Shown: piece after piece, positions 11,367-23,146 of the stretch
How positions within the stretch are numbered: position 1 is the first letter of the stretch
Layout: the number at the start of each line of letters is the position of its first letter
Source: Pinus tabuliformis
Lineage: Eukaryota > Streptophyta > Pinopsida > Pinales > Pinaceae
NCBI GenBank assembly: GCA_031772625.1
Contig: CM062819.1
Span: 1,230,795,070 to 1,230,859,069 of the forward strand
Reading direction: 5' to 3'
DNA length: 64,000 bases
Notes under the pieces: generated by a model
The model's input: the letters and a program-made list of their open reading frames with translations, nothing else
Told to the model about the DNA's origin: nothing
Database searches by the model: none
Program-made: the position numbers and the translations under genes

Positions 11367-11748
11367 AAAACATGTACCTTTTTGTGGATTACATAACCAT
11401 ACATTTTCTAAGTGTTGGAAAAGAATGGCAACACACAAAAGGATAAGGTGTGAAAGACCCTCTCAAAAACAGGTAAAGAAACATGTTAAGAAGATCTGGA
11501 GGAAGAAGATGTATTACAGTCATTGTGACAGAAGTGGCCGTCAAAGAGCCACATGTTGGAGGCTCCATCCAGAGCAGCGCCTTAAAGGCAAAGTGTCAGT
11601 GCATGAACCAGGTGAAACAGTTGTTCAACCATCGAATGCGCCACAAGGAGGTGACCCATTCACAGCGATAAGTGAAAAATGGTTTCTAGAGATGTTAGCT
11701 TGTCATGGTCATGCTTTTGTAAATCATTTGTTGCATTTTAAAATGTAA
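11185..11748 (+). pseudogene. C-terminal part of the element N gag-like protein, degraded zinc knuckles
   Basis: The useful part of this +1 frame is residues 55-135. First comes VPFCGLHNHTFSKCW, a Cys/His cluster. After a basic stretch comes YSHCDRSGRQRATCWRLHPE, which has the CW-LHPE ending of plant gypsy gag zinc knuckles; element A has CTHCQRIRHDESKCWKLHPE. In the second cluster the first Cys reads Tyr and the His reads Arg, so zinc binding is doubtful. Zinc knuckles bind genomic RNA for packaging. The first 50 or so residues of the frame overlap the previous entry and are probably out-of-frame shadow. Confidence 0.55.
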
Positions 11749-11965
11749 AAGTGATGATGTGTTTTCCATCACTTGTTAAGCAACAATGATGTCTAGTCTT
11801 GTTTTGTGTTGCATGATAAACTATGAAAGTGATGTCGTGTTTCCATCACTTGTCAAAGCAAAAATAGTGTTTGGCCTTATCTTTGTAAATCATGTGTTGC
11901 AGTGATGATGTGTTTTCCATCACTTGTTGGAGCAATAATGATATGTTGGCCTTGTTTTCATAGTT
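11745..11965 (+). repeat. Imperfect tandem repeat, about 75 bp, three copies
   Basis: Copies begin near 11751, 11829 and 11902. Each carries gtgatg followed by ttccatcacttgt, then a GCAA-rich stretch and TTGGCCTT or a close variant. It lies between the gag-like gene and the 3' LTR, where no coding function is visible. Confidence 0.6.
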
Positions 11966-12262
11966 GGGGGATTGTTTCCACTTTTATGTAAACTTGACCA
12001 TCGAGTATGTGTTATAAACTTGTGGCAAGTGTGGGATGCTTGGGTCATTAGTTGGTCATGAAATTAAAGCATGTAATTTTCAAAACAAAGTACTACAGGT
12101 TGCAGAGGTTGCAGGTGTCGGCTCATCACTTAAGGCTCTGAAGAAAAAAGGTGAAGGAGTTGGAAGACCTTTTAGGATGCTTGTGATGCAGACAATGTAC
12201 AAAGAAGTTGCAAATTATTTTTCATGCTTTTAGAGGACCAAAAGCTCCTCAGTCGGGAGGAT

Positions 12263-14256
12263 TGATCCAGGTGGCTCCAGACACAAGCAGAAGTCCCAGA
12301 GGACTCAAGAAGGGTCAAAAATCAAAGTGGTTGGATTATGATCGAACCAAGTTCATATTAAAGATCTCGTTGTTGTGATCGTGGTGGTGTGAACGGTTCG
12401 TCAATCCGAGTCTGAATGAGGAAGATAGAGGTAGTCAGAGTTTTGGTTGACTTTTGCTAACTGGGCAGGTTAATGGAGGCAAAATTTGGAATTTTTCCGA
12501 CCGACCAAATCTAGCCAGATTCTAGGGTGAAATTGTTGCCTTTTTAATTTGACTCCTTTGGCCAAATTTTGAAATTTTCAAAAATGCACTATTATTATTA
12601 AAAAATTAAAAATATATATAAAAAGGGGGTGGTGGGCCACCACCCCCACCATCACACGCCTCTCCATAATAATATGGAGTACATTAGCCATGTTAAATAA
12701 GGAGGTTGGTGGGTATCGAGCCCGCGCCAGCCACGTGGGCTGGCCCGCCACCGTGTGGCGGCCCCATGTACAACAAACAACCCATATACATGTACCAACC
12801 CACAAACAAACCAAACCAACTATTTAATGCGCCAAAACAATGCATCAAATGAAACATTAATATGCAACATTATAGAGGTTTTGGGGGCGAGTCACCCAAT
12901 GTGGATCTGACCCCCCAAAAATTATGTTTGTAGTTGTTTAAAAACCATAATATATTAAAATGGGAGGGGCGGGGATTGACCACTCGACCCCTCCTCAACA
13001 AACTACTAATCTAACCAATGTGCCAAACCAACTTCTTGGTTAATTCACCCGAGAATTAATATAAACCTCATTTTCATAGTGTGCCCAAGCAAATGGAGGA
13101 ACCAGGGGTGGGCACGGAAAATTAGGCATAGTTAATTTTTAATTAATTTTTATGTAGGTGGAACCATGACTAAGCAAAATTTCTAGGAGGGTGAAATTTT
13201 TGCAATGTCAAAATTGGACAAATTTTATGTCGAGCCTACACCTCTCAGCGACACGAACCTGATGGTGCAGTCAGTTTCCTGATCTGAGCAGCAGATTTAC
13301 AGAGGACCCAGAGGAGGGAATCTTTGTGGAATCTAGGGGGAATCTAAAAGATTCCTTAAACCCCAGATTTCCACTTTCTCAAAATTCAGAAATTTGACAG
13401 TTGATTTTGCACTATTCGATGCCACAAATCTGATGGTGCATTCATATTTTCCATTTTCTCATTCTATTTTTCAACCACTTTTCTAATTGGAGTGCAGGCG
13501 TTAGCATTCATGTGCGAGCAGCCATTTCCATGAGATTCGATGTCATGAGATTGATGGCACGAACAGCTTCAGTAGTTTGACATCCTCTTCTTCAGATGGC
13601 GTTGGATGTAAGGTATATGTAGTATTTTCATGTACTTCTTTTGCCATGCATTGTGTTGCATAGATATGTGTTTAATGTTTGATGTGGGATCTTGTTTATG
13701 ACTTGTTTTCATGGTTCCTGCTTGATGGGATGTGGAATCGTTTGCGGGATGTACTTGTTGTCATGATTCATCATGTTTTATTTGAGATCCCTTTGTTGTC
13801 ATGTTGATTGGATACTCATGTTGTCACCATGTATGTTTTCATTGAGATCCCTTGTATGCCATGTTGGCAGGATGATCATCATGCATGAGTTTGTGTCATA
13901 CTGATAGGAGTCCTTTTTTACTGAGAGTTCCTGTAGCGGAATAGCTCTTGGAGCCACTCCTGCATGAGGGAATTTTCCTTGTATGATAGCGACATCACCT
14001 CTTATGTACATCATCACTATTGATAGTGCTTAATGTAGCGGCCTACACCATCTTGACATCGGGACCCGGAGACGTAGTCCCTCCTAGACGAACTCCATTA
14101 TCAACGGCTTATGTTTTCATGTGTTGATGATTTTCATGTTCCTCTTCTTTAAAACATGCAGATGTATTCATTTATGTTCTTTTAAAAATTCAATTTAACA
14201 CATCACAAAAGTAAAAGGTCTTGGAAGGGTCCTTTTTCACACCCGGACCTGGATCA
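12263..14256 (+). repeat. 3' LTR of element N
   Basis: A 1994-bp partner of the 8261-10264 LTR with the same TGATCCAGG and CCTGGATCA ends. It is preceded by the purine tract GTCGGGAGGAT. The stretch 11970-12262 before it holds one 65-codon frame that I do not regard as a gene. Confidence 0.92.
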
Positions 14257-14261
14257 GTGCA

Positions 14262-14701
14262 ATACTTCAAAAACCTGCTTAATATGCTTAACATGCTCTT
14301 CTATACTAGAACTGAAAATAAGAATGTCATCTAAGTAGATTATGACAAATTTATCAATGTATGGGCGGAAAACATCATTCATAATGTGCATGAAAGTTGA
14401 TGGTGCATTACACAAACCAAAAGGTATTACCAACCATTCAAATAGTCCCTATCTAGTTTTTGAATGCAGTCTTCCAGATGTCATTTTCTGCTATGCGGAT
14501 TTGATGATACCCACTTCTTAAATCTAACTTAGTGAAATAGACAACATTTTTCAGTTGATCAAGTAAATCATCTATCCTAGGAAGAGGATACCTGTTTTTT
14601 ATTGTTATCTTGTTTAAGGCCCTGAAGTCAACACACATTCTCCATGTCCCGTCTTTCTTAGGAACCAAAATTATGGGTGAGCCACATGGAGATGAACTAG
14701 G
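14262..14701 (-). pseudogene. Element A reverse transcriptase, N-terminal and palm region
   Basis: Minus strand. [19 protein letters not shown] and [15 protein letters not shown] (14453-14668) are the classic gypsy finger and palm motifs. After a stop and frame change the catalytic box [11 protein letters not shown] is readable at about 14320-14345. The frame then meets element N at 14261 and resumes at 8255, so N landed between the catalytic box and the thumb. A stop also separates this block from the upstream linker, near 14702. Confidence 0.88.
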
Positions 14702-15554
14702 TCAAATAAAACCTTTTTCAACCAATTCTTGTATTTGTTTCTTTATTTCTTTGTTCTCTATATCTGATAGGTGATAATTTACGATATTAGGAAGAGGGGA
14801 ATCTGACATTAATTGTATTTCATGTTGTATTTCTCTTTTAGGAGGAAGATTTTTTGGTTCCTTAAATAGATTTTGAAAAGAATCTACCACTTTAACCAAT
14901 CTATCTTTGAACTGAGATTCACAACCTGAAAAAACATCCTGTCGATCCTTATGTTGTTCTTTCACAACCATAAGTACATATTTCTTACTTGAACTTATTA
15001 ATCTCTTCATCTGATTAACTGAAACTAAATCCAAGTGTGTTTTAAGTTTATGTGCCCTGACAATAAATTCAATCCCATCTTTCTTAAGATGATATTTATG
15101 CTCTTTCCTATAAAACACTGCATCACGATCATAGAGATAAGGACTTCCTAGCACTACTCCACATATATCTGCTGGAATCACATCTAAATCCACTTCATCA
15201 ATGTAGTTATTTGTTATGGAAAATTTTAATCGACACTGCTTTGTGACATTAATCTGAGTCTCTTTATTCAACCAACCTAGAGGGTATGGTCTTGGATGAT
15301 TATGTCTCCAAACCTAATTTCTTAACTAAATCTTCATATATTAAATATTCCTGTGATCCACTGTCAAATAATGTATCTATCTTTGTGTGCTTAGAAGTTA
15401 TCCTTATGTGAAATAGTTCAACCCTTTTATCATCATTTAGATGATTTCGGTTTGAAGAAGGTATAGAAGTGTTAGAACTTGAACCAGTATCAGAAGTTTT
15501 ACGCGTTGAAACAAGTGCAGTTATTTTACCTTCATCACCTGAGTCGGAGCCCAA
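14702..15554 (-). pseudogene. Element A protease and protease-RT linker
   Basis: The aspartic protease motif IDTLFDSGSQEYLI lies near 15340-15370 in the 15300-15554 frame. A frameshift follows, and NHPRPYPLGWLNKE and DICGVVLGSPYL continue the protease-like fold in the 14702-15271 frame. After that a Lys/Glu-rich linker leads to the start of reverse transcriptase. The protease would cut the polyprotein into gag, RT and integrase. Confidence 0.8.
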
Positions 15555-15584
15555 ATCTTGTTGGATTGTTGTATTGGCCTTATT

Positions 15585-16604
15585 TTAACCTTTCTTCTTC
15601 TGGAACTTCTTTGGTTTAAGTTCTGGGTGAAGTTTCCAACATTTGGACTCATCATGTCTGATCCTCTGGCAATGAGTACAAGTAGGTATTTCACCTTCCT
15701 TCTCAGTTGTCGTTGATCTGTTTCCCTTCATATTTTCCTTCTTCTTACTGTCTTTGGAATCCTTGATTTCCAATTTCCTGGATGGTTTCTGTGAAAACTT
15801 GAATGGTTTGCCACTTGATTCAACATGTATGGCTTGAACACACACTTCATAAAAATCATCAGGATTAAAAATCAATAATTTATGCTGTAAATATGAATGT
15901 AAACTATCGATGTATTTTAATAAAGTTTAACATGTATCCAATGAAATACCAAGTGCCAATTCTTTATTTCTTAATTCCTCAGTAAACTCCTGAACACTTT
16001 GCCCTTTACCTTGCCTCAAATGCTGCCAATCAATAACATCTTGCTGCATGTATCCCAAGGATAGAATTGTTTCCTAAGAGCTTTTAAAAACTTAGAACAT
16101 GAAGAGATGAATTTTCCTTTTTGCGTTACATCTATTTGAGTTTTACTTTCCCACTAGATTAAGTTGTTCCCCCCATTCTAAGTGTAGCTAACTAAATTTT
16201 CATTTTATCGTCAGAGATATTTTGAATATGAAAATACACTTATAACTGCTTAATCCAGTTATCTAACTTTTCAAGATTCATTTCGCCATCATAAATAGGT
16301 AATTCAAATTTTACATCAAGTTCAAAAGAGATGTTTTCTTAGGTTTCTTTTCTGTTTCAGATTCTGCACTGGAAGAAGAAGAAGATGATGATGATGATGA
16401 TGGATATAATGGAGGTGAAGGAGGTTTATCAACCTTTCCTTTACCTTTGTCCTTCTTCGATCTCTTTGAAGAAGAAGCTGCATCTCTCGCCTTCTTGTCT
16501 TCATAGAGTTCTCCCAACATCTGTTGCATATTCAAGAATGCTTGTTGAAATTATTCATCACTCATCTTGGTTTCTAGATTTTCACCTACATCAGATCCTA
16601 TCAT
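15585..16604 (-). pseudogene. Element A gag
   Basis: It starts at an ATG at 16604, about 120 bp after the primer site. The N-terminus (LNMQQMLGELYEDKK) precedes a Ser-rich and charged stretch (16311-16535). The retrotransposon gag domain is readable only across several frames (ELPIYDGEMNLEKLDNWI). The zinc knuckle CTHCQRIRHDESKCWKLHPE lies at about 15600-15680, with all four ligands kept. Stops occur near the start and at 15585, and the 15880-16310 part is out of frame, so no capsid protein can be made. Confidence 0.8.
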
Positions 16605-16725
16605 GATCGACTTATGAACGACTCTTCACTTTCCAATCTTTGGATTAATCTCCTCAAGGATTCCTTCTCCATGTTGCGAATTTGAATTTTTTAACATTCA
16701 CTGAAAAATTATACAAACGCAACCT

Positions 16726-16737
16726 ACTCTGATACCA
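16726..16737 (-). other. Primer-binding site of element A
   Basis: The minus strand reads TGGTATCAGAGT, one base off the standard initiator Met tRNA match, seven bases inside the 5' LTR edge. Confidence 0.8.
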
Positions 16738-16744
16738 AATTATA

Positions 16745-18096
16745 TGATCTAAAATGATCATATGTTAAAACTGAAGTAGAATTGATTATGCCAACAGTGA
16801 AATGAATGTTAACTTAAAGTGTCGAAACTGTGAGAACTGCTTGAGAAGAAAGACTTTTCAATAGTTGATAAAACATAATTAAGATTCAAAACAAAAGTGA
16901 AAATAGAAAATACACAGTGATACCATACAGCAAGATTGATTATGGAGTTCGTCCCTGATGGACTACGTCTCCGGGTCCGCTTTCAAGATGGGTGACCACT
17001 TTATTAGGATTGATTCCAAAGAGGTTGATTACACATCAAATTGACCAAACTGAATGTGCACACAATCAATTCTGGTCACTGTCATAAGAAATCTCTTTGA
17101 ACCATCTTTCCAATGCCTATCACGGTTCCCAATTCCGACTCCTGATGCTCTTGTTACACTGAAAACAAAACAGCCTATATCCTCTAGAATCTGCATATAA
17201 AACTCAAAAATCACTCCCTCCGCCCCACCTTCATGAACAAAAAGGGTGCTTTTAAAGGGTTGCAAATACATTTGAGGTATTCCTAGCCAATATTGGCATG
17301 AATACTGAAAGTAGGAACTGCAATTATGTTCCCATGTCCTCGGTCTTGTCATTGTTTGACACCTAGGGATAACATACATGGTCCTTCAATTAATTTTTAG
17401 AACAAACTGTAACTAAAAACCAAAATTGGGCTTTGGATTAACACCGAACTGCGGCAGTCAGGATAAAGTGCGAAGTAGTTAACTGTTAGCATGTGAACAG
17501 TTAGGGTCTAACCATTTTCAGACACATGGTGGCTACCACTAACGACACGGTAACAACATTGCTCACATGGCACATTCTCCGCCCGATGGTTTCCTTCTTG
17601 CACGGTTTAGTTGCTGCAGTTACATTAAAATTTGTAGTTACTGCCCTCTTGTTCATATGTCACAACTCGACACAGTAGCTGTTGTGGTCTGAACTCTACC
17701 CGGTTAACCATAACATTTTTCCTACTCACATGATTACAGTCCCTATGGTCTTCTCCCGCACGGTTTCGTTGCGGTTAGGACTGTGGGTTGTAATTACAAT
17801 TTCTTTTTTTGCAATGTATTATATAGGCTGAGGGGGTATAACATATAGTTTATGTATTTTAATACATTTTGAATAATGGATCTAGGTTTGTAGTTTTTAG
17901 GTGTCAATAGGTCTTTAAACACAATTTTTTAAATACAAGTTTTCCATGACTTGGAACATCAAGTTACCAAAACCCTTTTTACACAAATTGTCACTATGTG
18001 ACATCAAACCCAATGACCACATCATTTACAATGATAGAATGATGTTGATGATGAACTGAACCTGTGCAACTGATCTGACGAGTTCCTCTTGGATCA
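16745..18096 (-). repeat. 5' LTR of element A
   Basis: A 1352-bp LTR, partner of 4682-6027, starting TGATCCAAGAGG in element orientation and ending TTTAGATCA. The box shared with element N lies near 16931-16990. Confidence 0.92.
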
Positions 18097-18101
18097 CCTT
18101 C

Positions 18102-18262
18102 CTTTGTGGAACTCCTATCCCACTATTAGTGGATCTTATCCCTTGGAGAATGGATCCCAAACTTCCCATTCTTGGCCTATAAAGCTACTACAGGTTTGAG
18201 TATTGGGGGATGATTGTTGGAAGTAGGTTTATGTTGTTGAGATTAGGTTGGAAGGCTATTCT
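18102..18262 (+). other. Sliver of pre-insertion DNA between elements A and B
   Basis: These 161 bp are the original target DNA between two insertions. The first 95 bp continue the stop-free frame seen at 4561-4681. At 18191-18193 a CAG follows CTACTA, a possible splice acceptor. From 18194 a second stop-free frame (FEYWGMIVGSRFMLLRLGW) runs into the B insertion site and resumes at 48116. See the finding on a possible split host gene. Confidence 0.25.
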
Positions 18263-19547
18263 TGTTGAAGAAAGTGTAACTAGTTTCGATCTTCATAAAT
18301 GTACTTTTGATATTTGTATTTATTCAAGAAAATAAATATTATTTTCGTTATATTTATCAACGAGTTTCTTGATCATTGACTAAGGTCTATCACATGTTAA
18401 AGTGCTATAGGAGAGTCAAAGATTCAAAAGAAAATGTTTAATACCCTTAAGGGCATGTTACACCATGTATATGCTTGTATAAAGAGTCGAAGGAAATCCC
18501 TCCAAAGCAAATTCAAGTCCTCTCCATGCAATGACCTCATCCAAGGAGCAAATATGATAAAGAAACTTCAAGTCAGCCTTAAGTTGGCATAAATGAGGGA
18601 AAATCCTCTATATCTAGAGGTTGTCCAATCCCTCATAACATCATGAACTCATCTCTAAAATCAGAAAATTCAAGGAGCCAAGAAAATAACAAAATAGGAC
18701 GAAGACAAGGAACCTCTAGTGTAGCAAAGTAAGAGGAAGTATAAGCAAAGGTTGGAGGATTGTTTCTAGGGAAAAATACAGTCACACATTCGAGAAAAGG
18801 GAGGGAAGTCTGTAGTTATATCAGCAGCAAGATCACAGTCATGTATTCATCTTTGGTTGGGCTAGAAAGTTAGGACTATAAGGCCTCCTACTCAAGAAAA
18901 GGAAAGGCTCTCTCAAGCAAAGGTTTAAGGACCCTAATTCACTAGGATACCTACCACATGTGCGAGAATCTAGGGTTATTGTACAATCACATCAGTCTAC
19001 ATATACATCTCAAGAATAATCTCGTTTGATCAAGAATAATCTCATTTGTTCTGCGTAAGAATTACTCTCCACAAGTAAAGGACATCACTAAGTATAAAAG
19101 AGAAGTATCTCATCTAGATCTCAAATAAGTAATCTCTATCTCCATTCAAAGAACGAAGAAGGAGGATGAAGTGTCAGGGAGAAAAGTATCAGAAAAAAGA
19201 AGACTAAGTTTCGAGGAGCAAAGTGCAAAAAGGAGGAAGGACTTGACTTGTGCTTAGAGGAAATTCTAGTCAAGGGTCTAGGGTTTGGCATTTATTAATA
19301 GAAGCTTCAATAAGAGAAACTTACCAAAAGGTTTTCCTCTCTAAGAAAGAGAGGTTTTGGCCCTGGAAGAGAGCCAACATCTTATGTTATTGTCTTTTGT
19401 ATTTTTATAGCAGTTTGATGAAGTAAAATAACATGCACTAATAATAAGAAAAATATCAAGCTAACAAGAAAAATAAAAGCGCTTCACAAATTGTTAACAT
19501 ATCTAGAATGATCCTATCTTAACTATGATTCCCTAGATTCTTCAACA
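18263..19547 (+). repeat. 5' LTR of element B
   Basis: A 1285-bp LTR with 8-bp inverted ends TGTTGAAG and CTTCAACA. Roughly one base in ten differs from the right copy over the first 260 bp (hand estimate). Confidence 0.92.
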
Positions 19548-19560
19548 TGGTATCAGAGCT
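19548..19560 (+). other. Primer-binding site of element B
   Basis: TGGTATCAGAGCT, directly abutting the 5' LTR; complementary to initiator Met tRNA. Confidence 0.88.
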
Positions 19561-19901
19561 TAGGTGACACATCAAGAAAAGGGCATCTCAAGAACACTCA
19601 TCAAGGAAGGACATCTACAAAAGTTGAAGCATCAAGCCAAGAAGTCTCAATCTCATCAAGGATAGGAAAGGACTACAATAAGTCTACAAAGAAAAAGGAT
19701 AAGCATTTTGTATAAAGGAAGCTTCAAGAAGAGAAAATCAAGGAGGGACCTACATCAAGTACTACAAGTCAAGTCATCAAGAAAATATCATCATCAATTA
19801 AGTCCGTTTGAAGAAAGAAACTTGAAGAACATCAAGGAATCCATCAACTCTTCAAGAAGAAAGAAATTCCACTACATCTCAAACTCTATCAAGTAAGTAT
19901 A

Positions 19902-20790
19902 TGTCCCCTTCTAATTATACATTAATGTCTTTTTAAAAGGAAATCAATAAATTGGTTGGGACCACTAACTTCCTTTCATGGAAGAAGAGGATTGATTTAC
20001 TTCTCAAGGAGAATGAAATTCTAGAACACATCAAAGGAAATATCATTATCCTTGCTAAGGAACAAACGTAAACCTTAGCCAAGTAAAATAAGGATGAGAC
20101 AAGAGATCAAAGGATTCTAATAGAATCCATCAAAGACTCTATCATTCCTTATGTCTCCAAACTTGAAACATTAAAATAAATCTATGATAAGCTAATAGAG
20201 TTATTCTCGGTAAGCACAGCTGGAGAAGTTATATCTCTTCGAAATTATTTGTATAATATGAAGATATCAAAGGAAGGAATAGCTCCATATTTCATGAATA
20301 TCTCTGAGATGAGGGACCAACTTCAAGAACTAGGATAAGTCATGTCTGACAAAGAAATGACAACCGTAGTACTCAATGCTCTACCTGGGGATTGGGGCAA
20401 CATCATATCAAGAATATATGCAAAGAAGCTACCCCACTAAGTGAATTATGGTCTCTATGCAAGATAGAGGAAACTAGACTCAAAGCAAAAGAAGATGTGG
20501 GATCAAAGGAGCAAGCATTTGTAACCATGGCCAAGAAAAAGGGAAAATTTGGCAAATTTTGTCTTCGAAGAACAAACAATAGAGATATGTCCAAAATTCA
20601 ATGCTTTGGATGCCAATAATATGGAAAATACAAAGGTAATTGTCCAAAACATAATAAATACAACAAAAACAAAAGAAAAAGGGAAGAATCTCACATGACT
20701 CAAGAGATAAAAGAAGAAGAAAAGAAGCAAAATAAGGAAGATCTCCATATATCTACTATGACTAAGTCTACTTCTTTACTAAAAGTCTTC
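19902..20790 (+). pseudogene. Copia-type gag of element B
   Basis: The reading starts at ATG 19902 and meets a stop after 11 codons, then continues as INKLVGTTNFLSWKKRIDLL, ESIKDSIIPYVSKLETL, LRNYLYNMKISKEGIA and VLNALPGDWGNIISR. These are the landmarks of the copia gag (UBN2-like) domain. A frameshift near 20400 moves the reading to the 20392-20619 frame, with WSLCKIEETRLKAKEDV and the zinc knuckle IQCFGCQ-YGKYKGNCP at about 20600-20645 (one ligand region has a stop; the usual His reads Tyr). A Lys/Glu-rich tail follows. There are at least six stops. Gag would form the virus-like particle. Confidence 0.8.
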
Positions 20791-22249
20791 TTTCAAAGTT
20801 TTGAGTGGTATAGGAGCATGTAGGAATAGAATAAAATGCATGGCTAGAAACAACTTCTAGAATCTAGAAGCATGATGTACATAGAGTTCAAAATACTCAT
20901 GTAGAAGGAGCATTTAGAAATAGAACAAAATGCATGGTTAGAAATATCTTCTAGAATATAGGAGCATAGTGTACATATAGCTCAAACTATTCATATATAA
21001 GGATCATACCTATTATAAGACCTCATCCATGATAAAAGAATAGGTGATCATGATTGTAAATCCTAGAAGGCCACCATCATTAAAAGAAAGAGACATTTTT
21101 AGGATGAGGATCTACAAGATCCTATGACAAGAATCTTCAAAACAAGGTTCATAAATAAGAGAAAATGTGTCAACAAGAATTCCATTCATGGAAGAATGAT
21201 GTGCATGCAGTAATGGATAAAGCAAATAAGGGTTGCATCAATCAAGAAGGACCATCAAATGAAGTTGAGATGATCAAATAAGAATCAATATGAGGTATGT
21301 ATGCACTAAAAGGTAAATTCATGTCATCTTATATATTATTAAAGTCCTGGGAATAGATCTACGACATGATCTAGTACAAAAATATATATTTCACTGAAGA
21401 CATACTCAATATTATGTACAAGTCAACAAGATAAGTGCTCACATAAGGAGTATAAGGTTGTTGACTACTCCATGAAGTAAGTAAAGAATAAAATACTCTC
21501 TTAAGGAGTATAATATTGCTAACTAAAAGACATGTGAAGAGGAAATGCTAACTAGATCAAGTAAGCAGGAAAAGAATAAATTTCTCTCATGGAAAAGTAT
21601 AAGGTCGTTATCTAAACAAATCAAGAAGAAAAAAATAAAGAAAGAGATAAAGAATGTGAAGAGCACCACGGTCATAAGGAATCACTATCCGACAAGATCC
21701 ATCAAAGACATCTCCCGAAAGAAGGCATGACAACTCTAACAAAGGAAGAAAAATATCAAAGGACCCTTGACACCTACGAAGGCCTTCGACATAGTAAGGT
21801 ATAAATAGATGATTCAAATCTATGAATATGTCATGATGAAGAGGCCATCCAAAAAAAGCACTATCTAATGTTGAAGCAAGTCAGGATGAAATCATGAAGG
21901 GCTACCAAATCGAAGCATGGAAACAAATAAGTACAACTAAGCATCTATGTGATAAGTATTCTAAAAGCATAGATAGATGACAAAGGAGTAGCCAGATAAT
22001 AAAAGAACCTGACACATATCTAAAAGGATGTTTTCCACGAAGATGCAATGACATGACAAGACAAGAAGGAAAGTGATCGATTGTCAATGCACTACCAAGA
22101 AGAAGTTAGAACAAAGAATTCATGACATCAAAGAAGGAGCTCAAGTAGTTGAATGACCCACAAACAAGAATTTGTTGATGAATGGACAAGTCCCTATCTA
22201 AGAGGGAGTTATAACAAGTTCCCAATTACAAAGGAACTTGGACAAGTAC
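20791..22249 (+). other. Element B interior without recognisable genes
   Basis: Where copia protease, integrase and reverse transcriptase should start I find no motif in any frame; frames are short and Lys-rich. The stretch holds a tandem duplication (separate entry) and ends at the C insertion (TSD AGTAC at 22245-22249). The remaining interior, 46356-46837, lies beyond C and ends in the polypurine tract. Confidence 0.5.
20813..21000 (+). repeat. Tandem duplication, unit about 97 bp
   Basis: Two adjacent copies start near 20813 and 20910. Both contain GGAGCAT, then AAATGCATGG, CTTCTAGAAT, GTACATA and an ACTCAT or ATTCAT end. The copies differ at many sites, so the event is old. Confidence 0.65.
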
Positions 22250-23146
22250 TGATGAGCCTCATCATTGGGTAATTATATGGGCCTTAATTCACCTCCTAGC
22301 TTAGTAAAACCAACTATTCTCACAACTTATTGCATACTTTTGACTATATTTTGTTTATGAGATGAGTTAGAGTTGGATATTTTGCTTTATGGTCTAATGT
22401 GCATTTAATGTAGGATTAAAGGATAAAGCCAAGGAATTTTGGCAAATACCTTGGTCAAAACTCGAATGGGACAAGGGAGAGTAATTATAGGAGGTAAATC
22501 CTCTGCATTTACTACCCCTCCATTCAAATATTCCTCCATCAGCATGGAGTGCAAACAACCAAATCATGAGGACCATAAGGCAGTCGAGCAAGTGAAAGTC
22601 AAAGCACCAGTTTATCTTGAGTTTGGGAGCTGAGCCTCCCTAATTTTAAGGAATTCGTTGGAGACATCAGTCGTGTAAATAAAGAGGCCTAGGACCTCAA
22701 TAGGATTCAGATTTTGGATTGTAAAACTCTACTTTATTTTCGAGCTGCAAGACTTGTGACAGTTTTTTATGTAAGCCATTCTTTTGATAATAAGAATGAG
22801 TTTTGCTTTGAGCCAGCACCGAGTTAACTCAGAGGGCTGAAGCTCTTGGGTTAGGGCCCAACCCTAGTAGCTAAGGCTCCTCTTTATTGTACATGTATTC
22901 TAGCATAGATTCATGCATTCATTTTCCTAAGTAGCTGCATTTCCATTATAGTAGTGTAGCACATAGATTCATGGTTTAATCGTTCATTTGCTTAAGTAGT
23001 TTCATTTCCATTACAACAATGTAGCGTTGATTGGTTGTGTTTTAGTTTGCTTCCATTTATGCCTTCTTTCAATTAGCAGGTTAGCAAGGAGAAAAATATC
23101 CCCATAAGGTTGTCAGCAGGTGTCTTGGCCTCACCTCCTCCCTCTG

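Larger units (their letters stand above)
8261..14256 (+). mobile_element. Non-autonomous LTR element N (LARD-like) with a G-patch gag-like gene
   Basis: The element is bounded by GTGCA duplications (8256-8260 and 14257-14261) and lies inside the reverse transcriptase of element A. Its LTRs, 8261-10264 and 12263-14256, are about 2.0 kb each and have inverted ends TGATCCAGG and CCTGGATCA. The primer site TGGTATCAGAGC lies at 10267 and a purine tract (GTCGGGAGGAT) just before 12263. The interior is only 2.0 kb and carries no protease, reverse transcriptase, RNase H or integrase. Large LTRs with a short enzyme-less interior fit a large retrotransposon derivative that borrows enzymes from a relative, probably one like A. 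Confidence 0.92.
4682..18096 (-). mobile_element. Ty3/gypsy LTR retrotransposon A (minus strand), carrying nested element N
   Basis: LTRs at 4682-6027 and 16745-18096 begin TGATC and end GATCA, and the element is flanked by the 5-bp duplication CCTTC (4677-4681 and 18097-18101). The primer-binding site (TGGTATCAGAGT on the minus strand) adjoins the right LTR, so the element reads leftward: gag, protease, reverse transcriptase, RNase H, integrase. That order marks Ty3/gypsy. Without N and its extra TSD it is about 7.4 kb. Every coding block carries frameshifts or stops, and the LTRs differ at very roughly one site in ten over the first 390 bp, so it is old and inactive. Confidence 0.93.

Noticed and set aside
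16322..16606. Overlapping Ser-, His- and Met-rich frames around 16380
   Set aside because: These are shadows of a GAT/GAA-type low-complexity stretch in the element A gag; only the 16311-16535 minus frame fits gag.
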